Shown here: one piece after another, positions 58,466 through 64,000 of the stretch | Numbering within the stretch: position 1 is the stretch's first letter | Layout: every line of letters starts with the position of its first letter | NCBI GenBank assembly: GCA_032871835.1 | Contig: CM065303.1 | Location: 20,524,001-20,588,000 of the forward strand | Length of the DNA stretch: 64,000 nucleotides | From: Dipteronia dyeriana | Taxonomy: Eukaryota > Streptophyta > Magnoliopsida > Sapindales > Sapindaceae | Direction: 5' to 3' | The notes under the pieces: model-generated | The model's input: the letters and a program-made list of their open reading frames with translations, nothing else | What the model was told of the DNA's origin: nothing | Database searches by the model: none | Position numbers and translations under genes: made by a program

Positions 58466-58500
<35 letters not shown>

Positions 58501-59378
58501 AATGAGTCAAACTCAACTCTCCCTCTAAATCCACACTACTCCCCCTTTTTATCATGAGATAGACAAAGAAGTATCCCCTTAATAAGGCATTAGCAAGGAG
58601 AGCTTATGGCACAAGACATATGCATAATCATATAACCAAATTTATGCAACTTAATTAAGAAGAGAGAATCAAGAAGTTTTATTAGAAAAAAACGTATGAA
58701 TGAGTGCTTTGCATACAAGACAAGTTGTATTGAAGATCAAAACATTGTATTTGGCAAAGCAAAATGACAAGGATTTCCAAGAGAATTCAAACCAATTTCA
58801 CCCTTTGTCATGGAGTAAGCAAGATATAAACTATAAAATAAATTCACTTTAAGAACAACTATATCAAAATTTACAGGCAAAACAAGACATGACCGAATAT
58901 TGCACCATTTTCGATTTTTCCAGGTGGAATGCTCGTATGATAGTAGCCCTGTTTGACAAGTAAAGAGAGAGAGACTTTTGGATTGTAAAATCCTTGAATT
59001 TGATACAAAATTCTTATTGATTGAAGTCTCATAATTGCTTTCACACACAAATCTTACATTCATTTTAGAGCATTCAACAATTTCATCATGCATATTACTT
59101 TAAAGCATGACATATAAAGAATCAACATGTCATGGAGATCAATTCTAGGTCATTCAAAATGTACCTCCCAATCAATTCTCCTATTCCAAAAATACATGTT
59201 TGGTCATAAATAAGACATGGATTGCATGTAAAGCAAAGTTGCACACTTATTAAAATAATATGTATAACCAATCATCTCAAGCAATTAACAAAGAAGCATA
59301 AATATTATCAATGAGCATAATGCATTGCCAATTTGCTCTCTTTGCTTGAGCTCCCCATATGGGGTCAATCAAAAAAAG
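58158..59378 (-). other. B internal non-coding stretch, no pol
   Basis: No RT, integrase or protease motif on either strand. It contains a 31-base poly-C tract (58468-58498) and AT-rich sequence. The minus ORF at 58737-59093 has no recognised domain. Confidence 0.6.
58468..58498. repeat. Poly-C tract, 31 bases
   Basis: An uninterrupted C run inside element B. It creates the poly-Gly read-through seen on the minus strand, which is not a real protein. Confidence 0.95.
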
Positions 59379-60170
59379 TCAAGAGGGAATATGAGTCCCT
59401 ATAGACTTACCAAGTCCATTTGACCTAGTTGAGCCTATGGGTGAAACTTTAGCACAATGGCATGTGGGTTCATCTTTTCTAATCCACTTAGGTGACACAT
59501 TGTCATTCCTAGTGGTTAAGATCATCATATTACTCCTAGGATCATTAACACTAGCTTTCCTAGGCACATGCATATTGGCTCTACCCTTTTTTCTTTCAAT
59601 CATGCTCGTAGTTCTACACATGTTAATGTACTTGAAGCAATTTGGTCTAATATGACCATCAACACCACAAAAATGACATGACAGAATAAAATGAGGGGTC
59701 ATACTATTCCTTTGTGAGGACAAAGGTGTTTTCCCATGTTTTTGAGCTTTCCTTTAGTGTGGTATTGATTCTCTTCTCCTTTGTTGTTGAGTTGAAGAAG
59801 ATTGCTTCCTTGGTTGAGCTTGCTTGGCTTGCCTCCTTGGTTGAGGAAAGCTTGGAGGTGGAGATCTTGATTGTTGAGGATTAGCTCCATTCTTTATTGG
59901 CCCCTTCACTTGGCCATTCTTGGATGTCTCTCCAAGATCAATCTTCCTCCTAGGATGTTGTGGAGGTAAAGCTCTTTTCTTGCCTTGAGCTTTAGCTTGC
60001 ATGACCTTGGCTTTCTTCAATTCTCCAAGGCACCTCATCTCATTCTCCTTGATGATCTTCAAGCAAATATCTTTGTTGGCAAGTTTATCCTTCATTGCCT
60101 TCATCCTTTGATAGCAATCATCAATTTCCTTCTTATACTTGGACACATCAACTATGTCCATCTTCAATGA
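59379..60170 (-). pseudogene. B gag C-terminal part: coiled coil and second zinc knuckle
   Basis: KYKKEIDDCYQRMKAMKDKL starts a coiled coil, followed by a basic Pro/Gln-rich stretch. After one stop near 59755 comes the knuckle CHFCGVDGHIRPNCFKY (near 59650), as in SIRE-like copia gag proteins. It is equivalent to the 15946-16605 part of element C. It ends near 59379 in GLGKSIGTHIPS with no link to a protease. Confidence 0.75.
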
Positions 60171-60350
60171 GTCATCTAACTTGGTCCTTAGTTAAAGATT
60201 TTCTTCCTTCAACTTCTTGATTTCTTCATTTTTCTTCTTCAAAGACCTTTGAAGACTTTTAATGAAGTCTTAGTAACCAAACTCTTCATCACTCAAGTTC
60301 TTGGAGCTTGAACTTTCTTTATCAAAGCTTCTACCACTTGTACTCTCGTG

Positions 60351-60998
60351 TCAATCATCATCTAAACTAGCTTCTTCAATGTTGACCTTGAGCGATGGGT
60401 GTATTGTGGCCCCTTTAGAGTTGTCATCGTGTAAAGCGTACATGGCTATGTGATTCCTTTCACATCCCTTGGAACCTGAAGAGTATTCTTCACTTTTACT
60501 AGAATAGTAGGCCTTTGATTTGCCTCTTTGACTCTTGCTCTTTGAATTTCCACAATCCGTGGAAATATGCCCATAGCCACCACAATCAAAACATTTAAGC
60601 TTGATCTTTGAGGTACCTAATTTTTTGTGTTCTTCTTTCATGGTACCTTCATGGATGACTCTTAGAATCTCCCAAGCTTCTCGAACATCTTGAGTTGTTT
60701 GGATGAGTTTTACATGACTCTCACCCACTGCACAATATAATGCACGGAGGCCCTTTGAGTTTCATTCGGCAACCTCGAGTTTGTCAACTGTCCACTTGGA
60801 CTTGGGCTTAGGCATAGAAGCCCCATTCTCTTGTCTCTCCGTGGGAGGTGAATACCCTTCTTCCACACACATCCACATATGATCATCAAGGTCACACAAA
60901 AAAACTTCCATCCTTACTTTCCAAGATGAGTAGTTATCCTTGGTGAACATTGGTGGTTCAGAGATCAAAGCACCCTCTAGTCTCTCAAAATCACTCAT
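60351..60998 (-). pseudogene. B gag N-terminal part and first zinc knuckle
   Basis: I chose the ATG at 60996-60998 (MSDFERLEGALISEPPMF) because homologous gags start this way; an upstream in-frame Met exists at 61082. It has NYSSWKVRMEVFL, CVEEGYSPPTERQENG, then a TGA where gag has Trp (EVAE-stop), then ALYCAVGES and REAWEILRVIHEGT. It then jumps straight to the knuckle CFDCGGYGHISTDC (near 60570), so the core between them is deleted. The frame runs on to a further TGA at 60351. Confidence 0.82.
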
Positions 60999-61101
60999 GG
61001 TGTTTTGGTTATATGAATGCAAATGTAATGCAATAAACAAATGAAAACAAATGCAAGACACACAAATAAGAGCTTGGATCACCTATGTATGTCTAGGAAC
61101 C

Positions 61102-61114
61102 CGCTTTGATACCA
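61102..61114 (-). promoter_or_regulatory. Primer-binding site of element B
   Basis: The minus strand reads TGGTATCAAAGC, one mismatch from the initiator tRNA-Met site, two bases from the LTR edge at 61117. Confidence 0.8.
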
Positions 61115-61116
61115 AT

Positions 61117-62958
61117 TGAAAATCCCCTAAAAACGTGTGTTTATAACCTAGAGGGGAGGGGGTGAATAGGTTTTAATAAAATCAATTACCAATTTTTTGA
61201 TTAATCAATATTAACACAAATTACCCCGAATAAACAAGCATTCAACATCAAGTGTAAAGTGCGGAAATATAAATAACACAAGATGTATACGTGGAAACCC
61301 TCCAAATGGGAAAAACCACGGGCTGTTAAGTGCACCACACTCGGTCACAGAAATCCACTATATGAGTAAATGTTACACCCTCAAGTGATTATCGGACTCT
61401 CACTCTCGACAACCTCAGGCTATGGACACTGCCACTCACCACTCTTGGATCAATCCCTAGTGATATCCCTTGATACACTACTCTTGGCGTGAACGCCTCC
61501 TACTCTACCCCCTTGATCATTTTACAGTGGCACCCAACCAATTGCTTGTCGACCTACCCTTGGTTACAAGACTTCCCTTGCTTGTGCAACTTTACACCGA
61601 AGCCACAAGACTTAACCTCAATGAAGAGTCAAACACAACCTAAGTGAATATGATAAAATATTCAAACATGCAAGTAATGATAGGCAACACTAAATGCTTA
61701 TCTAGGAATTTAAGAATGTCACTAAGTACAATTCCTAGATATCAATGTCTAAATGAATGTTCATAAAGACTTAACTAGATATAATTATGCAACAATATAT
61801 CCTAGTTATCAAACAAAGCCATTTCAACATAAGTTTTCATTAAACATGGCAAGGACTATAATGCAATCACAAAATGCAATCAATGAGTCCTAAACAATAT
61901 CAAAATGCAAAGCATGGAGATTTAGCTAGAATGGCAAAATGGTCACAAACCCTAGCTATTACAAAATATACAACTCAACCAACAATCAACAACACAAGGA
62001 TGTTATAAATGCAATAAAGCTTAAAGGCATACAATTAATGAGTAATTAATGCTTTTTCTAGGTAAACATAGCCTAGTAATGAAACAATTAATTCTAGGTC
62101 ATGTAGAGATTACCTAGTCAATAAAAATAAGAACAATCCATGCTTGGAAGATGCAAGAAGAAGCTAGATGCTCATGGATTGAAGTTTGGTTGAGTCAAGA
62201 TGGGTTCTTGGGAGCTCTTTCTCTCTTGGAGTCAATTTCTCTCTCAAGAAAAACTTGGTGAGTAAAAATGGCTTCTTGGACTCACACACCCAAAGAGAAG
62301 AGAAGAGAACATATATATATTTATTGTGCCCTACACGAAATGACATCGTTTTGAACAAAAGGCAACTGATTCCCACCGTGATCGTTGTGCCTGCCGCGGC
62401 CTAGGCAAGTGTCCAGACCGCGGTATCACGAGCGGTGCATCGCCTGGGAATCTTCACTGTCTGGACCGAGGTATAAGCAATGTCTAGACCGCGGTAGAGC
62501 AAGAGATGCATCACTGGGAAACTCCGCTTGGGAGACTGTTATGCATGCAACGTGCACAGGCTGCGGCAGCAGCAGCGTGCAACGCCTGGAGAACACCGCT
62601 GTACATACCGCGGCGGAGGCAATGCACAAGGAGCGGTCCCGGCCACGGTCAAGGGGAAAAAACTCTTCTAAGGGCAAACTAAATGCAACAAACACCCAAG
62701 CAAGATTTATGGCAAAGAGGCACATAATAAGGCAATTTAAGCATTCATTCAAGATAATCAAAGACATGCAAGATGATCAAAGACATGCATGAGAGTGTGT
62801 GTGTGCACTAAAAACTCTTCAGAAAAGGTTAAGCAAGTGATTTACCTTCTGAAGCTTGAGCTGGGTCTTGAGCAATCATGGCCTAAACTACCCTTACACA
62901 TTAATACCCAAATATTGTTGTCAACGAAATGAGCCAATCAAAAACTGAGGAACTTACA
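61117..62958 (-). repeat. Element B 5' LTR
   Basis: 1842 bp, TGAAAATCCCC...GAACTTACA on the plus strand. It has the GAGGGGGTGAATAGG block near its left edge, a TATA-like run (about 62311-62322) and CTAGACCGCGGT-like repeats at about 62390-62650. It is homologous to solo LTR S. The ORFs within (62385-62792, 62426-62767) have no domain. Confidence 0.85.
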
Positions 62959-64000
62959 GCAACTAATTGGTTGGACTTGGAAAGATAGAGATTCTTAACA
63001 CATCAACTCTCTATTACACACCTACTTGGTTCGTTTATGAGAGAGAGTCCCTCTTTGAGCACATATAGATTCTAATGGTTAGGGATGGCTTGGAAGGGAA
63101 TATTCACAATCCACCCATTTCCATTGAAGCCTAAATGCATATGAAAGGCATATTGACCGGAGCTAAATTTTTAGTCATTATAAAATGCTCGTCAAACAAA
63201 AATTTATAAAGTCCTTAGCTATGTCCTAAAAATGTGAAAACAAGTATGATGGCAAGCAAGAGTATCGCCCACAGGGAAAGGGAAATCGGATGGCTAAAAC
63301 TAGTTAACTATTACCAAACTAAAGCTAAGCATGTAAACGTAAAGATAAATGGTTGGGGTTTTGAAAGGTTGATTGACTAAAATGCAAACTACTGTTATGT
63401 TAATTAATCTAACATGCAATTAGTGTTAGTTAGAGTGCAAATGGTGAGATGTGGTATGTGATGTGAATGTGAGAGCCAATGCAATTAATACACGAATAGT
63501 GGGCAGTCCATTCTTTAAGAATCAATTCGATTATGAAGGGCTAATCTATCTTTAAGGGTGACTTAGAGTCAATAACTCTCACTCTTGACTACTTGGTCGG
63601 ATTTGGAAAGATAGAAACTCTTATCACATAAATTCTCTACTATGCAACTACTTGGTTGGTTTATGAGAGAATCACTCTTTGAGCCTAGATAGATTTTAAT
63701 GGTCAAGGATGCCTTGGAATGGCATGTTCATAAATCATCCCTTTCCATTGAAGCCTAGATGCATAGGAAGGACATATTCACCACACATCCATTCCATTTA
63801 ATTTAGTTAGTTTTAATCACCTAAAAGTGTGTATCTACTTGGCTTGAGAGAGGGCATATCTACCCAATCCAAGAGGATATATATTCCAATTTAAAACCCA
63901 AAATAAATTGATAATCAACAAGAATCAAGAGAGGGCATATCTACCTAATTCAAGAGATAATCAATTGCATTAAAAACCATTGAATGTGAAACTAAATAAT
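62959..64000. other. Gypsy-LTR-like sequence with internal direct repeat
   Basis: GAGTATCGCCCACAGGG (about 63262) is a motif found in many plant gypsy LTR or leader regions. A block of roughly 200 bp at 62961-63160 recurs at 63587-63790, both with ACTTGGTT, TTTATGAGAGA and CCATTGAAGCCTA. There is no ORF of note. Element B appears inserted at its left edge. Confidence 0.45.

Larger units (their letters stand above)
57930..62958 (-). mobile_element. Copia-like element B, gag-only, left LTR truncated
   Basis: The 5' LTR is 61117-62958, with the primer site beside it. The 3' LTR survives only as about 57930-58157 (ending AACTTACA, same edge as 62958). A polypurine tract (58158-58172, minus strand CCAAAGGGGGAGAT) follows. 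The interior of about 3 kb has a gag broken by stops and a large internal deletion, plus the coiled-coil and second-knuckle part. No pol motif is seen. Its LTR is related to solo LTR S. The left TSD is lost with the truncation. Confidence 0.83.

Noticed and set aside
58290..58502. Minus-strand ORF with poly-glycine
   Set aside because: Produced by the 31-base poly-C tract; no protein support.
62385..62792. 135-aa plus-strand ORF and an overlapping minus-strand ORF
   Set aside because: Both lie in the B LTR over CTAGACCGCGGT-like repeats and have no recognisable domain.

Overview
This window looks like intergenic repeat DNA from a large-genome eudicot plant. It is AT-rich. All recognisable coding matter belongs to plant transposable elements (Ty1/copia, Ty3/gypsy, MULE, hAT-like, a CACTA-like end and a LINE ORF1 scrap). 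The two intact retrotransposon primer sites that can be assigned to a tRNA match plant initiator tRNA-Met. I found no host gene, rRNA, tRNA or CRISPR array. Boundaries below rest on termini and target-site duplications (TSDs) read by eye. I could not compute identities or run database searches.

Left half (1-33349) is a nest of LTR retrotransposons. The outer layer is a plus-sense copia-type LTR (A3), now in two pieces (4413-5537 and 33113-33349). It was hit by a second copia element, A2 (LTR 2163-4412, leader 1446-2162, itself hit by a T-family LTR at 1-1445). It was also hit by a plus-strand gypsy element D (5538-33107, TSD GTTTT). The 5' LTR of D was hit by a minus-strand copia element A (5653-29589, TSD GGAAC). 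The RNase H region of A was hit by an LTR that remains solo (S, 8257-22446, TSD CAGCA). S was hit twice: by a gypsy solo LTR (8442-9787, TSD CACAC) and by a full-length minus-strand copia-like element C (9990-20530, TSD TTAYA). C has 2.6-kb LTRs, a decayed gag and no pol. It also has an intact 353-codon ORF of the putative plant transposon protein type in the position of an extra or env-like ORF.

Middle (33350-44754): an LTR-like remnant comes first. Then comes an hAT-like element E (34548-43783) that contains a large MULE (MULE1, 34574-42941). MULE1 carries a MuDR-type transposase pseudogene on the plus strand. It also carries a convergent intron-containing DUF1985/Ulp1-protease pseudogene on the minus strand, the arrangement known for Kaonashi-type MULEs. 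A roughly 21-bp tandem array lies upstream of each gene. A CACTA-like terminus ends at 43919.

Right (44755-54110): a second, inverted copy of the hAT-like element (E', 44763-47903, TSD GGCACGAT) holds a truncated relative, MULE2 (44928-47215, 9-bp TSD). A more diverged third MULE (MULE3, about 48290-54106) has the same layout but a diverged version of the 21-bp array. It was itself hit by an hAT-like insert.

Far right (54351-64000): a non-coding LTR element F with an internal array of about 52-bp units, a LINE ORF1-like fragment, and a gag-only minus-strand copia-like element B (about 57930-62958). The window ends in gypsy-LTR-like sequence with an internal direct repeat.
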